From positions 1 to 36,792 of the forward strand of contig JADGPS010000030.1 in the NCBI GenBank assembly GCA_017882285.1: a DNA stretch of 36,792 bases. The letters are read 5' to 3'. Shown here in pieces: positions 1 to 6,392 of this stretch. Positions within the stretch are counted from its first letter, which is position 1; every line of letters begins with the position of its first letter. A model generated the notes under the pieces. The model did no database searches and had not been told where the DNA came from. It saw only the letters and a list, made by a program, of their open reading frames with translations. The translations under genes were made by a program, and so were the position numbers. Source of the stretch: Paludibacter sp. Lineage in GTDB: Bacteria > Bacteroidota > Bacteroidia > Bacteroidales > Paludibacteraceae.

Positions 1-345
1 TTTGCCGTAAATCAGTATTTTCTCTTGAAAGATTTTCCTGAAATCTACGATTCTAAATATTTATTGAATGCATTGAATTTTGTGCTCGGGAATCATCCGG
101 GTGAAAACACGTCATCCTTTGTGTCGGGAGTCGGATCCCGTTCCGTGACGCAGGCTTATAGCGCCAACCGCGCCGATCGTTCGTTTATTCCGGGTGGCTC
201 GGTTTCGGGCACCGGCATCATTCGTCCCGATTTTCCGGAATTGAAAGAATGGCCTTATTTCTGGCAACAAACTGAATATGTGTTGGGCGGTGGTGCCACT
301 AACTTTATGTTTATGGTATTGGCTGCCAAAGAAGTATTAAAATAA
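1..345 (+). CDS. Glycoside hydrolase family 9 (endoglucanase/cellulase-like), C-terminal end only
   Basis: The reading frame is open from base 1, so the gene starts outside the window and only the last 114 residues are visible. They match the end of the GH9 (alpha/alpha)6-barrel: a LGNHPGENTSSFVSG segment, then RADRSFIPGG, then IRPDFPELKEWP, and finally QQTEYVLGGGATNFMF. The Glu in QQTEY sits where GH9 enzymes have the general acid. The family hydrolyses beta-1,4-glucans or related beta-glycosides with inversion. The stop lies 25 bases before the next gene on the same strand, so the two are probably co-transcribed. The exact substrate cannot be told from this fragment. Confidence 0.88.
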   Translation, partial: FAVNQYFLLKDFPEIYDSKYLLNALNFVLGNHPGENTSSFVSGVGSRSVTQAYSANRADRSFIPGGSVSGTGIIRPDFPELKEWPYFWQQTEYVLGGGATNFMFMVLAAKEVLK

Positions 346-370
346 TGATTCTACTAAAAATAAACTGAAT

Positions 371-1294
371 ATGGAAACAACCGACAATTCAACTCTTCTC
401 ACCGATCTTTCACCTTATATTTACGGCACAACCCGTTTGGGCGACGACCAGATTCCCTTTGCTGAGCGCGTTGCCGTGGCACGTGCGGCTATGGCTACCG
501 GCGTGTGGTTTCATGCCAGCAACCAATATAACGACGCCAACAACGTATTGCATTCAGCTTTCGCCCAAAGCCCTTCCAACATTCCGAAACTGATTGTCAA
601 GCTACAGGGAGATTCGATGGAGGAACTGAGAGCCGACTTACATAAAAACCTGAAACAACTTGGCGTGGAGTCCCTCGAAATAGGACAACTCTGCCTCGGT
701 ACCGGAGCTCTGGCACACGATTTTGCGAACGGAGGTGAATGTTATCGCGAATTTCAGAAGTTAAAAGAGCAAGGACTCGTGAACCGGTTTGTCCTCGAAG
801 TATTTCCCTGGACTTCGGATACAGCTTACCGGGCGTTGCTGGGCGGCTACCCGGCCGGTAGTGTGGATGGATATATTTATTATCTGAACCCTTTGCAACG
901 GTTTGTTACCAATGAACTATGGGAATTGCTCAATGAACGAAAAGAAGCCCAGATTGCTTTGCGAACGGTAGCCGGTGGACCGGTTCATCGACTACGTGAT
1001 GTACCCGGCGCCGCGTGGAAAGAATATCTTCAGAAACGGGCGGTGGAAGTTGCCCCGATTTTTGAACGTTCGGGAGTAGAAAACTGGACGGAATTTTGCC
1101 TGCGTTTCGCATTTAGTTTTGATCAAATACGCGCCACTGTGGGTTCAACCGCCAGCATGGAGAATCTGAATGAATTCATAGCTGCCTCGAAAAACATACA
1201 GCCACTGCCTGCCGGCATTATGGAAGAAATCAAGCTGTTACATCATCGTTGGTCCGACGAAACCGACCGGCATGCCGAACTTTGGTCGATGTAA
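371..1294 (+). CDS. Aldo/keto reductase-like protein with altered catalytic tetrad
   Basis: The 307-residue protein follows the fold order of aldo/keto reductases, which normally reduce aldehydes or ketones with NADPH. The N-terminal strand reads YIYGTTRLGDD, Tyr53 sits in the place of the catalytic Tyr, Lys77 in the place of the catalytic Lys, and a late VGSTASMENL segment resembles the cofactor-binding end. Two tetrad positions differ: the usual Asp of the DxAxxY motif is His48, and the usual His of the DxxxxH motif is Cys108 (in EIGQLCLG). It may therefore have lost or changed oxidoreductase activity. It follows the GH9 gene by 25 bases, suggesting a role tied to sugar use, which is inference. 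A terminator follows. Confidence 0.75.
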   Translation: METTDNSTLLTDLSPYIYGTTRLGDDQIPFAERVAVARAAMATGVWFHASNQYNDANNVLHSAFAQSPSNIPKLIVKLQGDSMEELRADLHKNLKQLGVESLEIGQLCLGTGALAHDFANGGECYREFQKLKEQGLVNRFVLEVFPWTSDTAYRALLGGYPAGSVDGYIYYLNPLQRFVTNELWELLNERKEAQIALRTVAGGPVHRLRDVPGAAWKEYLQKRAVEVAPIFERSGVENWTEFCLRFAFSFDQIRATVGSTASMENLNEFIAASKNIQPLPAGIMEEIKLLHHRWSDETDRHAELWSM

Positions 1295-1330
1295 ATAAGA
1301 AAAAAGATTTTAGAACAAAGATAAAAGACA

Positions 1331-1368
1331 ACTCCCCGATAGGCAGATGCGTATCGGGGTGTTTTATT
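1331..1368 (+). terminator. Rho-independent terminator after the AKR-like gene
   Basis: Inverted repeat CCCCGATA (1334-1341) and TATCGGGG (1352-1359) with a 10-base loop, followed by a T-rich run. It lies 40 bases after the stop codon. Confidence 0.8.
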
Positions 1369-1410
1369 AAAATTTAATGATAAATTTTTCTTCAATCCGA
1401 TTAAACCTTT

Positions 1411-1418
1411 TACCTTTG
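1411..1418 (+). promoter_or_regulatory. Bacteroidota -7 promoter box (P1)
   Basis: TACCTTTG matches the TAnnTTTG consensus exactly. No clear -33 TTG is seen at the usual distance. The predicted transcript start is near 1424, just before two hairpins. Confidence 0.55.
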
Positions 1419-1423
1419 CAAAC

Positions 1424-1494
1424 GTCCAATAAAGCGGACAAAAGTCCGTTATAATACTGTCGCAAGATTGATTTCCACTTTCTTGCGATTTTTT
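1424..1494 (+). ncRNA. Candidate small structured RNA or leader attenuator
   Basis: Between P1 (1411-1418) and the next gene lie two hairpins. The first is CGGAC/GTCCG (1435-1439/1444-1448) with an AAAA loop. The second is TCGCAAGA/TCTTGCGA (1460-1467/1481-1488) followed by six T residues (1489-1494), which is terminator-like. Transcription from P1 would yield an RNA of about 70 nt. A second -7 box (1494-1501) follows at once and could drive the downstream gene on its own. The element is either an independent small RNA or a conditional terminator in the leader of the beta-barrel gene. I do not recognise it as a named RNA family. Confidence 0.4.
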
Positions 1495-1501
1495 ATGTTT
1501 G
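1494..1501 (+). promoter_or_regulatory. Bacteroidota -7 promoter box (P2) for the beta-barrel gene
   Basis: TATGTTTG matches TAnnTTTG. A TTG at 1468-1470 lies 23 bases upstream, slightly long for the -33 element. It would start transcription about 10 bases before the ATG at 1518, giving a very short leader. Confidence 0.4.
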
Positions 1502-1517
1502 AAATAATTATTCCCGA

Positions 1518-4331
1518 ATGAAAAAGATTTTAGTTATCGCTTCGCTTCTGTTGATTTTCACTCTCTCATCGTTTGCCCAACGCAGCATTCAGGCAATGGT
1601 TTTTGATGGTAAAAACGGGTTGCCCATTGAAATGGGAGCCATAAGGCTTTTACAAAGTTCTGATTCCACTTTTATTCAAGGTTGTACGACCGATTCAAAA
1701 GGGAATTTTATGTTGAACAAAGTAAAACCCGGAGTCTATAACCTGATTGTGAGTATGGTCGGATATGTAAACTATAACCAGAAAATAACCATGGCGAATA
1801 AAGATATTATCCTGAAAAATATTCATTTGCAGGAAGATGCGCATTTGCTGGGTGAAGTTGAAGTAAGAGGTACAGCGGCACAAATGGTGGTAAAAGGCGA
1901 CACGACAGAATTCAATGCAACGGCTTTTAAAACCAATCAAAATGCCGTGGTGGAAGATTTATTGAAACGATTGCCGGGTGTGGAAGTCAGTACAGAAGGA
2001 AAAATAACAGTAAATGGTCAGGCTATTACAAAAATTCGGGTCAACGGTAAAAAATTCTTTAACGATGACACTGAAATGGCAACGAAAAATATCCCTGCAG
2101 AACTGATTGACAAAGTACAGGTATTGGATCAAAAATCGGATATGGCTTTACTGACAGGATTTGAAGACAACGACACCGAACGAATCATAAACCTGACCTT
2201 TAAACCAAACCGCAAAACCGGTACGTTTGGAAACGTAACCGGAGGTGCAGGACTGGATTTAAACGGTGCTTTCCGATATGATGGTAATATGTTTGTAAAT
2301 ATGATTGACGGTGATGCACAATCAACAGTTACAGCCGGTGGCAATAACACCAATACCTCCCGAAGCAGCCGTGGGCGAGGCGGATTTAGCAATAATAGTG
2401 GAATTACCTCCATGCAAAATATCGGATTTAATAACAATACAATTCTGAACCCCAAGTTGAAAATTGGTGGCGACGGATCATTAAACCACGCCTTTAACGA
2501 AACTATTACCCAAAGCAACCGCGAAAGTTATTTAAAAGATTCGACTTATATCAACAAATCTGCTACCACAGGTCATAATGAAAATTATTCAGCCAATTTA
2601 CGTGCTGAATTGGAATGGAAACCTGACACACTTAATACCATTGTTTTTCAACCCTCAATCAATTACAACCGCTCGTTATCTGACAGTCAGAAAGATTATA
2701 CAAATCTTACTGATTCTACCCGCACAAGCTGGGGAAATACGTCAAATATTGGCAATGGAACTTCGTTAAGTGGAGGTTTGGGTATAATTTATAGTCATAA
2801 ATTTACTTCAAAAAGAGGCCGGACATTTACGGCCAATTTCCAATCCTCGTTAACTCAAAATGATAACGAAAGTTGGAATTATTCAAAAAACAGAACGCGC
2901 TTCGATTCTACAATTGTAGACCAATACACAAAAAATCATTCTGACGCTTACAGCGTAAGTTTACGTATGTCTTTTGTAGAACCACTCTGGAATTTACACC
3001 ACTTTTTGGAAACTTCTTTATCTCTCAAAAACTCAGACAACATTTCAGATAAAAATCAATACAATAAGGACAATCTTGGAAATTACAGCAACTTAGATTC
3101 AGTGTATAGCAATAACTTTGAAAACAAATTTTTTAGTGAAACGCTGGAATTAAATTACCGGTATGTTGACAAGAAATTTAATCTTATGGTTGGAATGAAA
3201 GGTGAACCTTCACAATCATACAGTTATAGATTATATGAAAATGGAAGCGGAAGTTATTTGCCAAATGAAGTACTTAATTTTTCACCAACAGCGAGACTTC
3301 AATTTAATTTTGGTCGTAAAAAGTTTGCTCGTGTTGATTATCGTGGTCAAACCGATCAACCGAGCATTAGCCAATTGCAACCGGTAAAGAACAACTCCAA
3401 TCCGATGAATGTTACTATAGGAAATCCAGCGTTAAAACCTGATTTCAATCAAAATATTCGATTGATGTACACCACATTTAACGACAGTACATTTTCATCT
3501 TTTAGTGCTTTTTTTAATGCTCAAACAACCAGAGATGCAATGGTTACAAACAGTATTTATGATGCGACAGGTAAACAATACAGCCAAACTGTAAATTCGT
3601 CTGAAAACCCTTACAACATTAACGGAAACGTAATGTTTAATATTCCACTTATACAAAAAAGACTTCATTTTAATACGAATACCTCTTTCGGGCTTGATCA
3701 GCGTTATGGTTATTCTTCTCGTGGTTTAAACGCTCAAACTCTTAATTCTGACAGTCTTCTGCTCGGCAATTTAAGCAACACACGCAGATATAATGCAGGC
3801 GAAATGCTCTCTTTAACATTTACTGCAGATTTGATTGAAATTGGACTTCGCGGAAGTTTCAGATATTCAAACACCTTAAATAACTTAAATCCAGCTGTAG
3901 CAATTACCAGAGACTGGAGTGGCGGTGGAAATGTCATGTTGCATTTGCCTTACAACATTAATATCGGCAGTGATATTAACTATACAACTATGCAGGGATA
4001 TTCTGCCAGTGCACAAAACCAATTAATATGGAATGCTACCATCGACAAAACTCTTTTCAATAATGTCGGAGTATTATCATTAAAAGTAAACGATATCCTT
4101 CATCAGCAATTGAATATCCGCCAGACTATTGGTGACAACTATATTCAATATAATACGTACAACACCCTTCCGACATACTTTTTGTTGAGTTTTACCTATA
4201 AAATAAATCAATTTAAAGGATCGAAAAATCCTGCCGTTGTAAAACCCGATTTCCAACGTTTCGGTCCGGGCGGTGATCATCCACATCGTGATGGTGGTGA
4301 TCATGGTGATCATGGTAGACCTTCATTTTAA
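1518..4331 (+). CDS. Outer-membrane beta-barrel protein (PF14905-like, TonB-receptor-related) with carboxypeptidase-regulatory N-domain
   Basis: This 937-residue protein starts with a clear signal peptide (MKKILVIASLLLIF, cleavage near FAQ-RS). Residues about 22-110 form a carboxypeptidase-regulatory-like beta-sandwich (SIQAMVFDGKNGLPI, then GVYNLIVSMVGY). Residues about 125-230 are plug-like (VVEDLLKRLPGVEV, ITKIRVNGKKFF, IPAELIDKVQVLD). The rest is rich in Asn, Ser and aromatic residues in alternating patterns, as in outer-membrane barrels. PF14905-type proteins in Bacteroidota are thought to take part in uptake or surface functions, but the ligand is unknown. No SusD-like partner gene is adjacent, which argues against a classical SusC. 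The C-terminus carries a Gly/Asp/His-rich tail after the barrel. A bidirectional terminator follows. Confidence 0.85.
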   Translation: MKKILVIASLLLIFTLSSFAQRSIQAMVFDGKNGLPIEMGAIRLLQSSDSTFIQGCTTDSKGNFMLNKVKPGVYNLIVSMVGYVNYNQKITMANKDIILKNIHLQEDAHLLGEVEVRGTAAQMVVKGDTTEFNATAFKTNQNAVVEDLLKRLPGVEVSTEGKITVNGQAITKIRVNGKKFFNDDTEMATKNIPAELIDKVQVLDQKSDMALLTGFEDNDTERIINLTFKPNRKTGTFGNVTGGAGLDLNGAFRYDGNMFVNMIDGDAQSTVTAGGNNTNTSRSSRGRGGFSNNSGITSMQNIGFNNNTILNPKLKIGGDGSLNHAFNETITQSNRESYLKDSTYINKSATTGHNENYSANLRAELEWKPDTLNTIVFQPSINYNRSLSDSQKDYTNLTDSTRTSWGNTSNIGNGTSLSGGLGIIYSHKFTSKRGRTFTANFQSSLTQNDNESWNYSKNRTRFDSTIVDQYTKNHSDAYSVSLRMSFVEPLWNLHHFLETSLSLKNSDNISDKNQYNKDNLGNYSNLDSVYSNNFENKFFSETLELNYRYVDKKFNLMVGMKGEPSQSYSYRLYENGSGSYLPNEVLNFSPTARLQFNFGRKKFARVDYRGQTDQPSISQLQPVKNNSNPMNVTIGNPALKPDFNQNIRLMYTTFNDSTFSSFSAFFNAQTTRDAMVTNSIYDATGKQYSQTVNSSENPYNINGNVMFNIPLIQKRLHFNTNTSFGLDQRYGYSSRGLNAQTLNSDSLLLGNLSNTRRYNAGEMLSLTFTADLIEIGLRGSFRYSNTLNNLNPAVAITRDWSGGGNVMLHLPYNINIGSDINYTTMQGYSASAQNQLIWNATIDKTLFNNVGVLSLKVNDILHQQLNIRQTIGDNYIQYNTYNTLPTYFLLSFTYKINQFKGSKNPAVVKPDFQRFGPGGDHPHRDGGDHGDHGRPSF

Positions 4332-4438
4332 ATATCTTCTCTTAATTCATTTCAATAAATCTTTAAGTGCATACCAGGAATAGAAGAATAACGACTTTTT
4401 TCATAATATAAATGGTACTTTGATTCATTTATTTACCA

Positions 4439-4471
4439 AAAAATCCTTTGCAATAGTTGCAAAGGATTTTT
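4439..4471. terminator. Bidirectional terminator between convergent genes
   Basis: Perfect 15-bp arms at 4439-4453 and 4457-4471 with a TAG loop. The arms begin with five A and end with five T, so it can stop transcription from the beta-barrel gene and from the convergent pseudouridine synthase gene. Confidence 0.92.
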
Positions 4472-4502
4472 AATAAATTCTTAATTATCAATTATGAATT
4501 GA

Positions 4503-6071
4503 TTATTCGTGTGCTCCCATTTTCAACATGCTGATTTCGCGTTCGTTCAGGAAGCGATATTTTCCGCGGGGAAGACTCTTTTTAGTCAAACCGGCAAAAT
4601 ACACACGGTCCAAACGTATTATTTTATAACCGAGTTTTTCGAAAATACGACGTACTACACGGTTTTGTCCTGAGTGAATTTCAATGCCAACTTGTTTCAA
4701 ATCACCTTCTTTCACAAATTCAAGGGCATCAGCAGCAATGATTCCATCATCCAACTGAACACCCGCCAAAATTACTTCATAATCGGCTTGTTCAAGCGGT
4801 TTGTCAAGCGCAACATGATAGATTTTTTTCTTATCGTATTTTGGATGCGTCAGTTTTGAGGCCAAATCACCATCGTTTGTTAAAAGCAATACTCCTGTTG
4901 TATTTCTGTCGAGGCGACCAACCGGATAAATACGTTCGCTGCAAGCATTCTTGACCAAATCAAGCACAGTCAAACGATCATGTGTATCTTCCGAAGTGGT
5001 CAAACAATCTTTTGGTTTATTGAGCAATAAATATACTTTGCGTTCCGAACGAACTGTCTGGTCATGGAACATAATTTTGTCGGTTAACAACACTTTTACA
5101 CCCATTTCGGTAACAATTTGTCCGTTTACCGAAATGACACCGGCTTGAATATATTCATCCGCTTCGCGACGTGAACAAATTCCTGCATTAGCAAGGAATT
5201 TATTTAACCGGATTGGTTTGGTCAGGTCAACAACTGTTTTCTTAAATTCCAGTTGTTTTTTCTGGCTGTATTTTGAATTTGGATCATAATTATCATCACT
5301 TCTACGAGCTGGTTTGCGGAAAGTAACACCATCTTTTTTGTTATCATAACGGGTTTCAATAAATTCCGATTTTTGTCCTTCACCGGGTTTTTTGAAACTT
5401 AATTTGCCGGTACGAGGTTCATCATCAGAAATATTATAGCTTCTTCCATAAACTTTTTGACCGCTACTATCTGTTCGGTCTTCCCATGGTTTTGGTTTAC
5501 TATCGCGGTTTTCCCAAGGTTTTTTGGGTCCACCAAACGATGGACGCCCACCTTCACGGTTTTCATACGGTTTACGTTCGCCATAAGCAGTTTTGCTATC
5601 TTTGTTTTCCCAAGGTTTTTTTGGTCCGCTAAATGTTGGACGATCTTCTCTGCTTTCATACGGTTTGTGTTCGCCATAAGCAGGTTTATCACCACGGCTT
5701 TCAAATGATTTCTTTTCTCCAAATGAAGGGCGATTTTCTCTGTTTTCATTAGGTTTTCTGTCGCCATAAGACGAAGAACCACGACTTTCAAACGATTTCT
5801 TTTCGCCATACGAAGGACGGCTGTCTCTGTTTTCATACGGTTTTTTGTCACCATAAGCAGGACGATTACCATCATTTCTCTTATATTCCGGATTGCCTGT
5901 CGAACGACTGCTATCACCGCTTGGTTTTGCGGTTCCAAATTTTGCTGCTCCACGCGAACCTTTCAATATCGATTTCACATCGCGTTTCTCAAACGGTTTA
6001 CCATCACGGCCGGCACCTGAATTCGATTTTGGGTTCGAACTACCATGCCATTTTTCATTATTTGTTTTCAT
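4503..6071 (-). CDS. rRNA pseudouridine synthase (RsuA/RluB/RluE/RluF family) with long repetitive basic N-terminal extension
   Basis: The last ~235 residues form a complete RsuA/RluB-type enzyme that isomerises uridine to pseudouridine in ribosomal RNA. An S4 RNA-binding domain lies at about 287-333 (IRLNKFLANAGICSRREADE), and the catalytic GRLDRNTTG motif at 385-393 contains the presumed catalytic Asp388. A later segment, GQNRVVRRIFEKLGY, is also typical. The first ~285 residues are a disordered extension rich in Lys, Arg, Gly, Pro, Glu and Ser. Between about 67 and 200 it is built from imperfect repeats of KPYENR, RPSFG, KKSFESRG and PKKPWEN. RsuA-family enzymes without this extension are about 230-290 residues. 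Extended forms are known in Bacteroidota. The extension probably adds non-specific RNA or ribosome binding, which is inference. Confidence 0.9.
   Translation of the reverse strand: MKTNNEKWHGSSNPKSNSGAGRDGKPFEKRDVKSILKGSRGAAKFGTAKPSGDSSRSTGNPEYKRNDGNRPAYGDKKPYENRDSRPSYGEKKSFESRGSSSYGDRKPNENRENRPSFGEKKSFESRGDKPAYGEHKPYESREDRPTFSGPKKPWENKDSKTAYGERKPYENREGGRPSFGGPKKPWENRDSKPKPWEDRTDSSGQKVYGRSYNISDDEPRTGKLSFKKPGEGQKSEFIETRYDNKKDGVTFRKPARRSDDNYDPNSKYSQKKQLEFKKTVVDLTKPIRLNKFLANAGICSRREADEYIQAGVISVNGQIVTEMGVKVLLTDKIMFHDQTVRSERKVYLLLNKPKDCLTTSEDTHDRLTVLDLVKNACSERIYPVGRLDRNTTGVLLLTNDGDLASKLTHPKYDKKKIYHVALDKPLEQADYEVILAGVQLDDGIIAADALEFVKEGDLKQVGIEIHSGQNRVVRRIFEKLGYKIIRLDRVYFAGLTKKSLPRGKYRFLNEREISMLKMGAHE
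5460..5880 (-). repeat. Imperfect tandem coding repeats in the pseudouridine synthase extension
   Basis: The coding DNA repeats short blocks translating to GERKPYENRE, RPSFGGPKKPWENRD and GEKKSFESRG, in several near-identical copies. Other frames stay open across this block because of the repeats. I consider those frames shadows. Confidence 0.75.
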
Positions 6072-6099
6072 TCAAGTTTTTATATGTATATTTGGGGTG

Positions 6100-6107
6100 C
6101 AAAGTTC
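6100..6107 (-). promoter_or_regulatory. Possible -7 box for the pseudouridine synthase gene
   Basis: On the minus strand the sequence reads GAACTTTG, one mismatch from TAnnTTTG, about 29 bases upstream of the ATG. No clear -33 element is seen. Confidence 0.3.
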
Positions 6108-6173
6108 GTAAAAATTCCCGAATAAACAGCATATTTTTAAGTCAAAAGCAAGTTTATTCAAAAAAAAATCAAT

Positions 6174-6377
6174 TTAAAATTGTATTTTTGAATATCTTAT
6201 TTTCACATTAGAAAATTTTAAATCACCTTCACTCAGATAGTCTTCCAATTCTTGTGTCTTTGTTCTTGCAACAACAAACGGTTGCACTATCAAAACATTA
6301 TTTTTATCAACCATCTCAGATTTGTCCGATGAAGAATGCTTATATTTGCTTCGCAATTCTTCAAAAGCAATATCCAT
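6174..6377 (-). CDS. Possible small hypothetical protein (67 aa)
   Basis: This open frame fills most of the gap between two divergent genes. From the ATG at 6377 it encodes 67 residues starting MDIAFEELRSKYKH, with a balanced charged and hydrophobic composition (for example VLIVQPFVVARTKT) unlike translated spacer DNA. A TTG nine bases further upstream is an alternative start. Against it: the ORF lies over the likely promoter of the GH97 gene on the other strand, no promoter of its own is visible, and I recognise no family. It could be a chance ORF or a remnant. Confidence 0.25.
   Translation of the reverse strand: MDIAFEELRSKYKHSSSDKSEMVDKNNVLIVQPFVVARTKTQELEDYLSEGDLKFSNVKIRYSKIQF
6321..6348 (+). 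promoter_or_regulatory. Promoter of the GH97 gene
   Basis: A -33-like TTTG (6321-6324) and a perfect -7 box TATATTTG (6341-6348) are separated by 16 bases. The start codon lies at 6393, giving a leader of about 40 bases. Confidence 0.65.
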
Positions 6378-6392
6378 AAAAAACAAGTTTAT

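Noticed and set aside
5399-5953. Long alternative minus-strand frame of 184 codons inside the pseudouridine synthase gene, and a plus-strand frame at 5457-5708
   Set aside because: Both exist because the repeat region of the true gene keeps other frames open. Their products are low-complexity and have no promoter or family.
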